Shown: piece after piece, positions 1-12,193 of the stretch
Numbering within the stretch: position 1 is the stretch's first letter
How the letters are laid out: each line of letters begins with the position of its first letter
Origin: Diplodia intermedia
Lineage: Eukaryota > Ascomycota > Dothideomycetes > Botryosphaeriales > Botryosphaeriaceae
Length of the DNA stretch: 64,000 nucleotides
Direction of reading: 5' to 3'
Assembly (NCBI GenBank): GCA_021495925.1
Contig: JAKEKT010000021.1
Span: 310,001-374,000 of the forward strand
Notes under the pieces: model-generated
The model's input: the letters and a program-made list of their open reading frames with translations, nothing else
The model's database searches: none
What the model was told of the DNA's origin: nothing
Translations under genes and position numbers: made by a program

Positions 1-87
1 GCCGGATATGTTGCGGTCAGTTTCTACGCGGAAAATGAGGAAGAAGTGGCTACTACAAGGACAATCGACGAGTTCATGATAGCTTAA
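1..87 (+). CDS. Possible 3' end of an upstream gene (28 codons, partial)
   Basis: The first frame is open from base 1 to a TAA at 85-87. It encodes 28 residues with an acidic middle (around NEEEE) and an ending like DEFMIA. The rest of the gene would lie outside the window. The composition is protein-like and the stop is followed by A/T-richer, 3'UTR-like sequence, but 28 open codons can occur by chance. No family was recognised. Confidence 0.25.
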   Translation, partial: AGYVAVSFYAENEEEVATTRTIDEFMIA

Positions 88-371
88 GAAATAGTCATGG
101 GACAGGATCAGTGTACCGTAATATCTTGAGGTCGAGAGTAGGAAAATGGACTCTCGTAGTAAAAAGGCACGACTCACCAAGTGAACGCGACTTGCTCCTA
201 AAGATGAGTCGATGAGTCCCCTCAAGGCCATTCCGAAGCCAGTGTAACTGTGCAAGGAAGGCTGCAGGCAAGACGCACGTCGACGGACTCGGTTAATCAG
301 CTGTATGCGCTGTTGCGTGTCGCCTTGGTGCGGGGCACGAGAGCGAAAGACTCAACCCACAAAGACCGAGA
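88..371. other. Intergenic, upstream region of the deaminase gene
   Basis: About 280 bp between the possible 3' end and the first ATG of the deaminase gene. It would hold the deaminase promoter and leader. No convincing TATA element or repeat was seen. Confidence 0.5.
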
Positions 372-2568
372 ATGCGTGCACGCATGAATCCGCTTGCCCA
401 GTCGCCGCTGGGCTCCGTATGGACGAGCGTGTCCCGGCGCGATTTCGAGAGAAACATTGACGAACTCGAACGAAAGCGGGTCATTCTTGAGCCCCGCGAC
501 TACACGGATAAAGAACTCTCGGATGAGACAGACGCGACCGCAGCCTTGCCTTTGCATCTTGAGCACAACCTGGCAGACGACTTTGCCTACATCTCTGCGT
601 ACGATGTCGGAGTCGACCATATAACAGCTGCGACGATTGAGTACTCCGGTTCTTCAGGCATTACGGTGCGCCTCGCTGCGAACGAGGGTGTCGAGGATTG
701 CGTTCAAGCTGCTATAAAAGAGGTCCTCCGGATTCTCAAGGAATGTGATAGGAGATGTGAGTGACGGGTGCTCGTCCAAGGTTTTTATCACTCACCAACC
801 AGCGCTAGGCTCGCACCGTGAACGAAGCGAAGAGGATATTCTGTCAATCGTCGTTTGTTTGAACAAGAACAGGATCTACTCCAGACTCAGATCAAGACGT
901 CATAAGAAATCCACGAAAGGTCGGAAAAACCACACCGGAGGCCAGGAAAAGAAGTTGCTGAGTCTCGATCTCAAAAATTTGGTTGGACAGCAAGATGAAC
1001 AGACCCGTAACAAGTTGCAGGAGCTTGCGACTTTGCGGGCGGAGATTGATGAATTCATTTCTCTTGTTGAACAAGTGGAGAGCTCCGAAAACCCAGAGCC
1101 GATGGAAGAGCTCAAAAAAGTAGTGAAGAAGGCGTGGCTGATCGCGGAGAAAAAAATCGGTATCAAGCACCGGCTGGGAAGATTAGGAGTCCTAAGTGAC
1201 AGACTTGACAGCCCCACGATCCAGGACATGGACAAGATTGCCAATTACTGGAGGATTTGCCAGGACCTCGTAAAAATACGTCAGGCACGCGAGACCCGTC
1301 ACCTACTCGATGACCCGCGGCTTGAGGTGATTGAAAACTATAAGGATGCTGGGTCTGCGTCCAAAGAGTGCTTCACACCGAGATACGTTCATGCCGAGAT
1401 CCAGTTGATTGCCTACTACGAGGCCTCCGGAAACAAGACATCTGCGCGAATAATAGGAGCTTCGAGAGAAGCATGTTTCCTGTGTGACGCTTTCATCAAG
1501 GCGCATGGCCGTTTTTCGGTCTCCAAGGCCCACCGGCAAGTCATGAACATATGGACTGTCCCCGAAAGGAAGGACTACGGGGCCGAGAGTCTGGAGAGAG
1601 TAAGGAGGGCGATCATGACCGTCAACAGCGAGGTTCGTCAAGAAGTGGTGAGCAAGAAGCCTCGGCCGAGGACATATCCGAAGCAGAGCTCGGTCAATTT
1701 GAACAGATTCGTGATAATATCGCCTACACTGTCAGTGAGGAGCTCGGTTCTTTCAAGAAAGTTTAGCATTGGGTCCATCCGGGAGTTGGCAGGGAAAACG
1801 AGCGCCTCAACTTTGAAGCCTAGCAACAGCCGAACAGGCCTGAAAGAGGATGGATTGGCAACACTTGACTACTCGTCTTCATCAGGAAGCTCCTCAAGGT
1901 CTACCATCAGGCCAGTGAAAGAGAAGTCCAGTATCTCTACAAGAAAGCTGGCCACGGGGCAGGACATAGCGTCGAATGGCACACCTGCAGCTTCCAGTCC
2001 CGTGCGAACAGCTTCAAAGGAAGTGGCAACTGCACAGACGAACAGCGACCATCCAGATACGGCAAATGGGCGAACAAGTGAGACGAGACGGCAATCTCCA
2101 CAAAGAACTGCTGGGGCGAATACGGCCGGAGTCGACTCAGCCATGCAGCTGCCTGTGGAGCCAGCCACGCAAGATGGAAAGGAGAAACAACATGACGGGC
2201 GGCTGCTCAGCCCACGGCCTGGTAGGAATAGCCACAGAACCAAGTGGCAGAGAGTTTCTCCCGGATCTCCGGCTTACGTTCGACTGAGGAAGCCCAAGCT
2301 CAACATGCACGTCTACCTGGAAGAGGGCTTGACGGAAAACGAAGGCTGCACAAAAGCTAGCATCAGCCTCGTACCCGTCGAGCAATGCGCGTCCGAAGCG
2401 GACTCTGCGGTGGATGTCCGGAGCATGGCCGCTGGAGATGAGCTGGTCGTCGGGAAGCGGGACGGGGCGGACAGTGGGGAGTTAAGTATCCGGGTCCAGC
2501 TGGGCGACGGCGAGGATACGATGCTGCTGTGTAGCTGGGATGGGTCGGAAATGAAGGGGAGCGGCTAG
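372..2568 (+). CDS. OTT_1508-like nucleic-acid deaminase family protein, two exons
   Basis: Exons 372-756 and 803-2568 are split by a 46-nt intron (GTGAGT...CACCAACCAG). The phases join exactly and give 716 residues. The zinc-site signature of the cytidine-deaminase fold is visible: HAE at residues 325-327 (H and catalytic E) and CFLC at 353-356, followed by a conserved His-rich stretch. This matches the fungal OTT_1508-like deaminase family, which is related to bacterial polymorphic-toxin deaminases. The first 130 residues form a fungal-type N-terminal region, and residues 170-300 are helical and charged. After about residue 400 the protein is low-complexity Ser/Thr/Arg-rich and probably disordered. 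Codon use is less GC-biased than in most neighbours. The substrate is unknown: the family is predicted to act on nucleic acids or nucleotides, but the fungal members are uncharacterised to my knowledge. A second in-frame ATG lies at 384. Confidence 0.8.
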
Positions 2569-4100
2569 CCACGGGATTGGTCGGAGAGCCGGCTGACAGC
2601 GATTGTCGAGGCTCAACGGCAGGCGGGCAATGGCGTTGAGCCAGATGGCCCATATTTGTAGGGTTTGATAGAGTCGGGCGCGATGGGGATGCGGCTGGGA
2701 GGTTAGGTTTGTTGAGGCCGAGTGAGACAGGCCAGCTCCTCCCTGAGCCGCCCTTGCATGCGGCCGATAAGCCTGACGAAGGCAGAGTGGAGCGCAACGT
2801 GCGTTGTGTAAGTCGCGCAACAATCATGGAATAGGTACCGCGCGGTGTAGCCGGTGAGCGATTGACCGAGCTTGTTGCGGCCCGGCGCGACGAGTGAGCG
2901 AAGAGTGAGTCCCGCGCGCTTCAGCCGGCGAGCAGGAGAGAGCCGGGCGCGCCTTCCACCAACGACGCGATCCCGACAGCCCGCCTTGGCGCGAGCACGT
3001 GGCGCCCGCCGCGGGCAGTCGTACGCCCGCTGGACAAGCAGCAAGACTGCTCAATGCATTCTGTCGTCTCATGATAAGTCTCGAGTATGTTGGGGCTGCT
3101 GAAGCGGTTCACGTGTGAAGCCGCGCTGGGTGGGGGATGCGCGCAGGACGGGCTGGCCAATCATAAGCGGGGCCACGGGGCTTATGCAACGGCGGCAGGC
3201 GGGGAGCTATGGCATGACGTACCGCAGCGACGCTCTCCCTCACTCGTCCACACCCACGCACAAAGCGTGCCTCTCCGACCAGCCGACAACAAAGACGCGG
3301 GAATTCTAGGGCCGATGCCTGCCCGGACCGAGGATGAGCGTGCGAGCTACGCGCTGCCCCAGCCACGGCACGCAGCTGTCATTGGCCTGCCGCAGAGTCC
3401 AATCAAGCTTCCTGCCGTCACGTCGTCCCAGGGTGCCAGCACCGTTGCTTCCCCGCATTCTTGCGAGCGCCGCAGCGCCGCTGGCCAGCGGAGAAGGAGG
3501 GGGCTGCACCACCTGCTCCCTTCCGCCCGTCCTGCGCTGCCCCTCTCGCAGCGACTCACCTAAGAACCACCAAGTACCTCTGAAGTCTGCCCCCGTTGTC
3601 ACATCCCGCCAGCATCCAGCTATCCCCATCCTCAGCACGTCCTGCGTGTGCAACGGCCTTCTTGAGCCGCCTTGGCACTGCAACCGCTCACTGGTAGGCT
3701 CGCTCCAGCCCTGGTCCGCTTCTCTACACTTCACGGGTGGATTCGGAGCTGCCATCGTCTTGCATCTGTCTGTCGCAATCATGAGCGGAAGCCTACGCAT
3801 CCCGCGGCGCTACCCGACATGGGCGAAGCTGCTTAAATCCCAACACTGTCCCTGCGTCCACATGCCTGCTTACCCAAGCTCAACCCGCGCTACTGCTCAG
3901 ACCAGTCCGTCCCTACTTCAGCTGCCGTGCTGATCTCCCCTTAGCAGAGCCAGCTTACTCCTCCGGTCCGAGACTTCGGTAACGTCCTGACAGCATAACA
4001 CTACCGACTACCTCGCTTGCATCCTGCTTTTGGCCGGTTGATCGTTCAACCCGCTTGCCAGCTATTTCTACCTGCTCTACCCCAATCCTCTTCGCCCACC
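2569..4100. other. Intergenic region before the mitochondrial carrier
   Basis: About 1.5 kb of GC-rich sequence with many overlapping open frames on both strands but no recognisable protein. The last 200 bp are pyrimidine-rich and lead into a good start context (CCCACCATG), so this end is probably promoter plus 5' leader. An ATG at 4017 is in frame with the carrier and could add 28 residues. Confidence 0.5.
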
Positions 4101-5250
4101 ATGTCGTCCAGCTCCTCCTTGCTCGAAGCCGCAAAGCGCCAGACCTCCGCCGCCATGAACAGCGCAAAGGAAGCCGCCTCCGAAAGCTCCAACGCCATGA
4201 AGAGCGCCGCCGAGAACCCCTCGAAGGTCACCAATGACTTCCTTCACACCCCGGCCATGCGCGCCGCTCTGCCCTTCATCAATGGCGGACTTGCCGGCAT
4301 GACCGCGACCACCGTCATCCAGCCAGTCGACATGATCAAGGTCCGCCTGCAGTTGGCTGGTGAGGGTGTGAAGACTGGTCCGAAGCCTACACCTCTCTCC
4401 GTCACCAGGGACGTCATAGCAGCGGGCAAGGTGCTCGACCTCTACACCGGCCTCTCGGCAGGTCTCCTCCGCCAGGCTGTATACACGACCGCGCGTCTCG
4501 GTTTCTTCGACACCTTCATGAAGTCCCTGTCAGCGAGGGCGGAAAGCAGTGGCAACAAGGTCAGCTTCGCTGAGCGCGCAGGCGCCGGTCTGACTGCTGG
4601 TGGTTTGGCGGCTGTGGTCGGCAATCCCGCCGACCTGGCCCTCATTCGCATGCAGAGCGATGGCCTCAAGCCGCCAGCGGAGCGGGCACACTACAGATCG
4701 GTCATCGACGCACTTGCGCGCATCTCCAAGAACGAGGGCGTCACTGCGCTGTGGGCCGGCTGCTTCCCGACGGTGGCACGCGCCATGGCGCTCAACTTTG
4801 GCCAGCTCGCCTTCTTCTCCGAGGCCAAGAACCAGCTCAAGGACACCAGTCTCTCGTCTCGCACGCAGACGCTGACTGCTTCGGCTATCGCCGGCTTCTT
4901 CGCTTCCTTCTTCAGCTTGCCCTTCGACTTCGTCAAGACCCGCCTGCAGAAGCAGACCAGGGCGCCCGATGGATCCCTTCCTTACCGCGGCATGGCCGAC
5001 TGTTTCAAGAAGGTCGCCCGTGACGAGGGCCTGCTGAGGTTCTACCGCGGCTTCGGTACCTACTACGTGCGCATTGCGCCCCACGCGTGAGTCTATCTCC
5101 TTTTCCCCCTCTTCAATACTTTCCGTTTTTGTGTCGGACTTCCGTTTCGGTAACTCGGTAAATGGGCTTGGCGGGCTGACGGAATCCTTCCGACACGACA
5201 GAATGGTAACGCTGATCGTGGCCGACTACCTCGGGTTCGTTACCAAGTAA
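4101..5250 (+). CDS. Mitochondrial 2-oxoglutarate/malate-type carrier (SLC25 family)
   Basis: Exons 4101-5086 and 5202-5250 (115-nt intron, GTGAGT...GACAG) give 344 residues. The short last exon restores the expected ending (MVTLIVADYLGFVTK). Three mitochondrial-carrier repeats are visible through their PX[DE]XX signatures: PVDMIKVRLQ, the atypical PADLALIRMQ, and PFDFVKTRLQ. The second signature is characteristic of the oxoglutarate/malate carrier subgroup (SLC25A11-like). The protein is expected in the inner mitochondrial membrane, exchanging dicarboxylates. About 55 residues rich in Ser/Ala/Lys precede the first transmembrane helix, which is longer than in animal members. The chosen ATG has a strong Kozak-like context; the in-frame ATG at 4017 is the alternative. 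A general dicarboxylate carrier cannot be excluded on sequence alone. Confidence 0.92.
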
Positions 5251-7205
5251 GCGGCACGGGAGAGCGGCAACGACGGGGCGGCGGTGTGGCTGCCGGCCCC
5301 GCGGTAATAGCGTGGAGCTTGTGCCAACTCCGAGCCGCTGCTTGCCTTTGTCTCGGCTTTCGGTGTTGGCCCGGCCAGACAAACGCAAACGGAATGGCAA
5401 ACGTGTCTCCGAAGTAGTGTTGACTGCACGATGGATCGTTTCCAGACGGCCCGAGTCGACCTCGGGCAGGCGAGGGGAGGGTAGTCGCGGAGAACGTGGG
5501 GGTTGGAGAGTACGAGAATGTTGATGACTGAGAGATGACGATAACGCCTCCGGGCTGTTTTCTTTTTAGAGCCTGTCTCTGTTTAATCATTTTTTTCCCT
5601 CTTGATTTTTGGCTCCGTGTATAAGGCGGTACTGCCCATTGACTACCCCCCCTTGCGAATCATTAAGCGCGTGTTTTTATTTTTCCTTTTGCAGCGGGAT
5701 CGGGGAAAGAAAGTACACCACCATGGAAAGATACGCAGACTGTTTGATTGGTTGAAACACATGAACCCCCGTGAGAATCAGCAGTAGGTAGCGTGGCTGT
5801 ACTGTGGTTCTTTCTTTCTGTTATTGGACATAAAAACTTACTTCTTCCATCCTACCCGTACAGAAATGCTACTTCCTTTTTTTTTCTTTCTGAATCCGTG
5901 CTCGCATTGCTTGCTCATCACGTTTGACCACCTTTGTGTAAAACCCTTCCCTCGCTCATTCGTTGGGATCCCGTTACACAGCGACACCGTCATCATCATC
6001 ATCCTGCTCCTTCTTCTCACATACTGCGTCATGAGCCCAAAAACGCACATGTCATCATCATCTCGGTTGTCACCACCTATGAAATCCGTTGCCTTTTGCT
6101 CAGCCGAGGGTTTCGACGAGTTTCATCATCCGAGGTAGAAAGGAAAGGAAAGGAAATCGACGGCGGCGGCGGCGGCGGCGGCAACGACTTTGCGTGCACC
6201 CCCCGCCCCTGTCTATCTTCTACGTAGGTACGTACCTTGGCACCGACGCAACTCACTACATACTACTTTTCCGGGGCGCCTCGGACCGAGACCTGGACCT
6301 GGATCTGAACTGAACCTGGTCCTGGTCCGAGTATACGGTGCATACCCGGTACGGTGTCTCCTTAGGTGGGGGGAGAGGCGAGGGGGAGCATCCATCGGTT
6401 CAACTTTCTGCCATTTTCGTGATAAGAGCGGTCCGAGTGTGCATGCGCGTCCCGGCCGCTTTCCCGACGTGATCTCGTCGGTTGATTGTGGTGCCGGCGT
6501 GGTGGTGGTGGTGGTGGCTTGCGTTGCAGGCTGCGGGTGAAATTTGTTGCGAGGGGGCAGGTGGGTCGTCTGGTGCTGTTTAACCGATATGGTTTTAAAT
6601 GCATTTCTTTTTTTATCGTATCGTCGTTGTGAAAGGCGAAAGTTTAGAGAAGCGCGGGGTGGACCTAATGGCTTCGGCCAGGACTTTCTAAAAGGAGTGG
6701 AAGAGTTATGGCGGGTGACGAAAGGAATTGTACGTACCCCCGCATCTGCCTTCCAAAGATATTGATATAAGCAGTTGAATACAAGATCCGGATATAGGTA
6801 TACACTTTTAAGACTAACATTTACGTCTAGATTTTGTATTTAACTACCCATCCCATGTCGAGTTTTTCTTTAAGGCAGATGCCGGGGGTGTAACTTCTTT
6901 TGTCACCCAATAGAGTGGCGCAAAGATGGGTATAACGTCTTCAATTAATACGTGGATTTCGCTCTAGTTTTCTCACCATTATAGTTTCAGTGAGGATCTA
7001 TGAATATGCAGTAGAGTACCATAGCATTCTAATTCTCATTCTAAGAAGCAGGGATAATTGAAAATATTGTATTCCATGAAATCGTTTCTGATTGACTATT
7101 ATGTCTATCTCTCACTACCAGGATCTGGGAATTCCCAGCCTCAAATGCGTACGGTAGTCCTAAGCAATCAAGTGCCGGGTAGGTTGTTGCGATGATCATG
7201 AGAAT
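5251..7205. other. Long intergenic region, no gene seen
   Basis: About 2 kb between the carrier and the 3' end of the zinc-finger gene. The stretch 5,550-6,150 has T-rich tracts, 6,160-6,540 holds GGC/GGT simple repeats, and 6,600-7,150 is A/T-rich. The open frames are short and low-complexity. Presumably it contains two 3'UTRs (the genes converge) and spacer. Confidence 0.5.
6161..6182. repeat. (CGG)7 microsatellite
   Basis: Uninterrupted CGG triplets in intergenic DNA, next to GGAAA repeats at 6141-6155. Confidence 0.9.
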
Positions 7206-9109
7206 TCAACGAGCCAGTGTCAGGTAGGGACCAGGATTCAGGTGGAGACCAGGGGTCAAACGATGTGGTTTGCAGGGAGAGAAGTTCCGAAAAGTCATAG
7301 GACGATGGGAACAAGTCGTTTGCGTGGAGGTATCCATTGAGGAGCCATCGAAGAATGACCCGTAAGCTTGGTCAAAGCTAGGCTGCCTGGGCGGAGGTTG
7401 CTGAGAATCGGCCAAAGCCGAGCCGTCGTATCCGGAGTCGCTGCTGTAGTGCCCCTGTTGCCCTGACATCGTGTGAAGCTGCTGGGCTTCGTTCATGGTC
7501 ATGCCGTTATCAGTGTTCGGCGGTGCTTCAAAAGCTGCAGGTGGACCAGCAGCGTTGGCGCTTGATTGAGGGAGAGTTGGAACCTCTGTCTCTGAAAGAA
7601 TCTGAGATTCCACGAAACTTTCGGGGAAGGTTTGTTGAGCACTCGGTGGACTCGAATGTGGGATAGCTCGTTGGGAGCTCCTGTATGTATCATAGAGGCT
7701 TCTTTGGCCCTCCCGGATGATTTCTGGTAAGCGGGCGAGTAGGCGCTCGTGAAGCCCTACGAAGTATGGGTTCGTCTCATATTCAGCCTCTAGGAGTTCA
7801 CGAATGCGTTCGGGTAAGTGGCTGCGTTGGAACTGGTCGTATCCTTCGACTGCCTGTGACGCCAGAGAGTCCTGATCGCAATCTAGCGGAATTAATAAGT
7901 ATGGTAGGGAAATGTCAGTTTCGCATTGAACTTACATGGTGATGGTGTTGGAGCTGAATCATCAAGCCGGTGGCAGATCCGGTAAATGTTTCTCCACTTT
8001 TCTTCGTCAAGTCGCCCTCGCAATCTGAGTCTCAACCTCTGTATTTGACTTTCACCAATGCCTAACTGTTGTAATGGTTCATTGATGAGGATGCAACGTT
8101 CGACTCGCGCCAAATGATCTAAAAGCGCTTCGTTGTTCTCGAAAGTCCCATGGCACCGTTGGCAGGAGTAAACCACGTGCTTGCGGTAAACGTGCTCCCT
8201 TATCTGGTTAGCCGAATGCATGAGACTGTATGGTTTTGTGTTATACTTACTTCGTGCGCGCAATTGTCTCGAAGCCAGGCCATACACAAGCATTACAGCT
8301 CATGTACGCTTCCGGGTTCCTTTTATAAAATGGGCAAGCGGAGCGGCGTCTATGCTCATGGCCTCCGTGGGATTGGGAGGCTTCTTGGCGCTTCTTGGAC
8401 CTCTCTCCGCTTTCGCCCTCCTCTTCGCTATCTGCTCTTCTCTTTCCCCTGGACTTGGAAGGAGAATCCTCAGCGTTGCCGGCTGATCCCTTGATGGCTC
8501 CGCGGCCGTCATCGCTGTGCACTTGACGCCCACCTGATGCGTCTGATGGAGTATGAAGAAACGTTGGCTCTCCTTCATCGAAACAGACCTCGGGACAGCT
8601 TTCAGGTTTCCCATCGCTCAGGGTATCATCGGAGCTCGCATCTGAACTTCGAGACCTCTCAGAAGACGTGTATCCAAGTAGCTCACGGACTTTACTCATT
8701 AACTCGTTGATAAGGTAGTTTTTCAGCTCTACGCCTTGATCTTGAGTTGGCTCTTCAGGGGTCGATGGTGGAGCGAGAGTAGGGATCTCGAGTCTACAAT
8801 CATTTCAGCATAGTCACTGCATGTATCTCAACGTCGGAAATGATCTTACTTGGCCCTTCGTGTCATGATTTCGAAGCGGCTTCTCTTTCCACCCGCACGG
8901 TCGTGAGTACCGTAAGTAAGTGGAGACATTTGCATACTGGGACGAGGAATTCTTAGGAGACGAGCTTTGTAGGTCGCTCCAACGGCCTCAATGATACTGT
9001 CATCGTCATCGTCAGTGGTCGACTCCAACCACTCACCGTGATTTTCGTGTTTCGACGTAATTGTGGTAGCTCCGCTCCGTGGCGAATGCGGCTGAAATGG
9101 CTGTGTCAT
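7206..9109 (-). CDS. Fungal C2H2-type zinc-finger family protein, four exons
   Basis: The exons, in coding order, are 9109-8850, 8793-8251, 8198-7936 and 7882-7206, giving 580 residues. The introns are 56, 52 and 53 nt, all starting GTAAG. The intron at 8250-8199 ends at ATAAG, which joins ...ARTK to EHVYRKH and recreates the family motif. The conserved fungal block starts at about residue 239: ACPFYKRNP, then CNAC, PGF, EHVYRKH, and CQRCHGTF...LLDHL. It continues into EEKWRNIYRICHRLD and PSPYCD, the usual landmarks of this Pezizomycotina-specific family. Upstream is a Ser/acid-rich region with a bipartite basic patch (GKRR...SKKRQ) that could be an NLS. The C-terminal 180 residues are Gln/Ser/Pro-rich. 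A nuclear regulatory role is plausible, but no function is known to me for this family. Confidence 0.85.
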
Positions 9110-9747
9110 GAGGAGCGAGGTTTGTACGCATGTACACCTAGCTGACAGCAGCTAGGCTTCAACTGTAAGATGTAGTGATTGCAATGAAGAGAGTGATGCA
9201 GGAGATCGGTTGTCTTGGGCTGCTGTGCTGGTCAGGAAGAGAAAGTAAGGTCGAAAGTGCAGGAAGAAAGTGCCTGTACTTATTAGGCTGGTGTAATAAT
9301 GCGCAGGCTCGCGAAATGTGTGAGAGAGCGCTATGATCGGACGAATCGGCTGCCAGTAAGCAGCCACACCACCCTAGTGGATAGCTAGCCAATTACGCCT
9401 ACCCCGCCTCTTCCTGTACAACACAGCCACAACCATTATTGCGGTGTCGACGTCCAAGTTTCTGACGGTGGCAAGCAGTTTCTGGTTATGGCAGCGCACG
9501 TGTGGCTCAGCCTCGCTCTAGTTACCCCTACATTTTGATGGCCGGTTCTTGTATCTGGTTCGTCAAAGCTGGTACATTGTAGCGACACATCATCAGAAGC
9601 CATAGTCGTTGGGACCCCCCGCCGCACTTTCGATCATGTCGGAATGTATAATATGATTCAACGAACGATGTAGGAATATCTCAACCTACGGAATCTCAGC
9701 ATCGATCGTAACAGCATAAACCAGCCGCGGTGACCAAGATGACAACC
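9110..9747. other. Intergenic, promoter side of the zinc-finger gene
   Basis: About 640 bp between the zinc-finger start and the 3' end of the fucosidase. It holds a short inverted repeat near 9139-9154 (TAGCTG...CAGCTA). No gene was seen. Confidence 0.5.
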
Positions 9748-12193
9748 TCACGCCGCATACTCGATCTTCACGACCCAGCAATACTGGCCCCTGCCCTCCA
9801 TCTCCGCGGGCCAGACGAAACTGACACCGCCATCAACCGCACTCCACTCCACCTCCAAGCCCTCTCCCAGCACGGTGACGCTATCGCCCGGCAACACCGG
9901 CAGCGGCGCCTCGACCACGACCGCCTCGCCCGGCACCAGCTCGTCCAGAAACAGGACGAAAAACGCTTCCTCGTTCTGCGTGAACCGCACGCTGCCGACC
10001 TCGGGCATGACGAACCAATACGTCGTGTTGAAGACGGCCTCGGCGTGCGTCTTGATCCAGACGCCCGCCTCGCGCAGATTCCTCGCCTCGACGTCGACGA
10101 TGGAGCCGTCGGCCGTGGGGCCGACGTCGAGCAGCAGGTTGCCGTTCTTGGCGACCATGTCGACGAGCGTGGCGACGAGGACGGTCGCGTTCATGTAGGC
10201 GGCGTCGGGGGTGGCGCGGTTGTAGCCGTAGCTGTACGGGTCCATGCCCTGGTTGCTCTCCCACTTGCGCGGCGACACGCTGCTGAACGTCTCGTACTCG
10301 GGCGTGTCGAAGTCGGCGCCCTGCGGGATGCCGCAGCGCGAGTTCATCGTCACGTCGCGCCGCGCGTTGAACCACGCCGCGGCGAAGCGCGCCGACCCGT
10401 TGGCCGCGCCCGTGTCGCACCACATGATGTCCGTGTCGTACGTGTAGGCCAGGATCTCCTGCTGCGGCACCATGACGTCGGCGATGAAGTCGGCCACGGG
10501 CACGTGGCCCGTGTAGGGCTCGGGCTCGCCCGTGTATTGGTTCACGGCGGGGATGCCGGGCCACGAGGTCGAGGTGTTGCCGTCGTGTTGGGCGAAGCCG
10601 TAGGGTCTGTGCTGTTGCGTTAGTTGGAGGCTCTCTCTCTCGCGGACGGTTTGGGAAGGGAGTTTTTGGAGTGGTGGTCGTACCCGAAGTCTGGGTTGAA
10701 CCATTCGGGCAGGGAGAAATAGGTGCCGCGGCGCAGGTGTGGCTGGTATGTTTTGGCGGCGTCGAACAGCTCCTTCAAGAGATCCCGCTTGGGGCCATAG
10801 TTGAGGGAGTTCCTATTTGAGGTTGCCTTGGTGTCGAAAGCGGCGAAGCCATCGTGATGCTTGGAGGTGAAGACGAAATACTGAGCGCCTGCGTCTGCGA
10901 ACAGATCAACCCAGGCCTTGGGGTCGTAGTTGGCAGCGGTGAAGTTCACGAAGAAGTCGTCGTAATTGACGTCGGGGCCAAAGGTGCGCAGGTGATAATC
11001 GTACGTGTCGGCCTTGTCGGCGGCCAGATGGTGCGAATACCACCAGTACCATTCGGCGTACACCTCGTAAGGGGTAGAGTTGCCCCAGCCAGGGACGGCA
11101 TAAGGCCCCCAGTGGATGAAAATGCCGAACTTGGCGTTATTGAACCATTCAGGGGACTCATGCAATGTCAGACTATCAAGAGATTCGGTGTAGTTCTTCA
11201 GGCCGAACTCGGTGCCGGGGAAAGTGAAAGTCGTCGTTTCATTTTTGCTCGAAAGCTTGACTACCGCAGTGGCGTTGGTGGATCCAACCACTCCAACGTT
11301 GATCTTCTTCTGGTCACCGACGCGAAGACGCTTGACCTGGGCTGGCTTGACCGTCTCAACACCGGGAGCTTCGATGGACACTTCAACGCCATCGCCGTGT
11401 ATCCAGGTTGGGCCAGAATTGCCAATAGTCACCTCGACGAGCTGCACAGAGGCGTCGCCTTCGTCCTGCTTCTGGGTAGGGCGGATGTGGTGAACGTGAA
11501 CGCCAGCGGCACTTCGAAGCGATAAAGCGAAAACATGCATGCGGCCGGTTGTGGTATTGGCCGTGGAAGGCAAGGATATGGAAGTCAGCTGCTTGGTGGG
11601 ATCCAAAGCGCCGGTCCACTCGAAGACGTGGGTGGTGTTGAAGTTGGTATCATTGGAAAGGAAGCGGTACGGTAGAATGATTTCGCCCTTGTACACGGTC
11701 AGGTAGGCCCACCATGGCTCGGCGCGGATTTCAGAGACAGAAGTGGTGTTGTCGGCATAGGTGAAGGTGATATTGTCGGACACGATGGTGTCCCTTTTGT
11801 CGCTGGCAACCAGCAATTGAGCACTCAGGTAACCCGCGGGCGGAATCGGGACGGTCTGTCCAAGGCAAAGCACATTGTCGCTTGTATTTGATAGGTGGAC
11901 AGCAGGGAACAAGTAGTCGACTCCGGTAGCGCTCGAGGTGAAGGAGCCGGAGTAGGGCAGCGAGGAGGCCGGGTACGACTGCAGTGAGCCGTCGAAGTCG
12001 GCATCTCCAGGGAAATTGCCGAAGGCCCTGTTGTTGAGGTACTGGGTGAGCGGAACGGCCACGTCCTAGTGGATGTCAGTGTCTGCTCAGTGCAGCAGAT
12101 CGGCTTGGTCCTCACATGGCTGATGTTCGAAGGAGCAGCCGCACAGCCAACGGCGGCCACCAAAAGGCCAGCGACAGATCTCGGGAGCATCAT
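9748..12193 (-). CDS. Secreted alpha-L-fucosidase, glycoside hydrolase family 29
   Basis: The exons, in coding order, are 12193-12116, 12065-10684 and 10606-9748 (introns of 50 and 77 nt), giving 772 residues. The intron at 10683-10607 ends at CACAG, so that NPDFG joins PYGF as in the family. The N terminus is a signal peptide (basic residue, then VAGLLVAAVG, then an Ala-rich cleavage region). Residues 30 to about 320 form a beta-rich module that I could not assign. The GH29 catalytic domain starts near residue 325 with FGIFIHWGPY and continues through YFVFTSKHHDGF and RGTYFSLPEW. DIMWCDTG carries the likely nucleophile Asp (about residue 551). It should hydrolyse terminal L-fucose outside the cell. 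Many N-glycosylation sequons fit secretion. An ATG at 12229 would extend the leader by 12 residues. Confidence 0.9.

Noticed and set aside
3334..3933. 200-codon plus-strand open frame before the carrier gene
   Set aside because: No motif, overlapped by equally long frames on both strands, composition typical of GC-rich non-coding DNA.
9730..10623. 297-codon plus-strand frame
   Set aside because: Antisense shadow of the GH29 last exon; Arg/His/Val-rich mirror composition.
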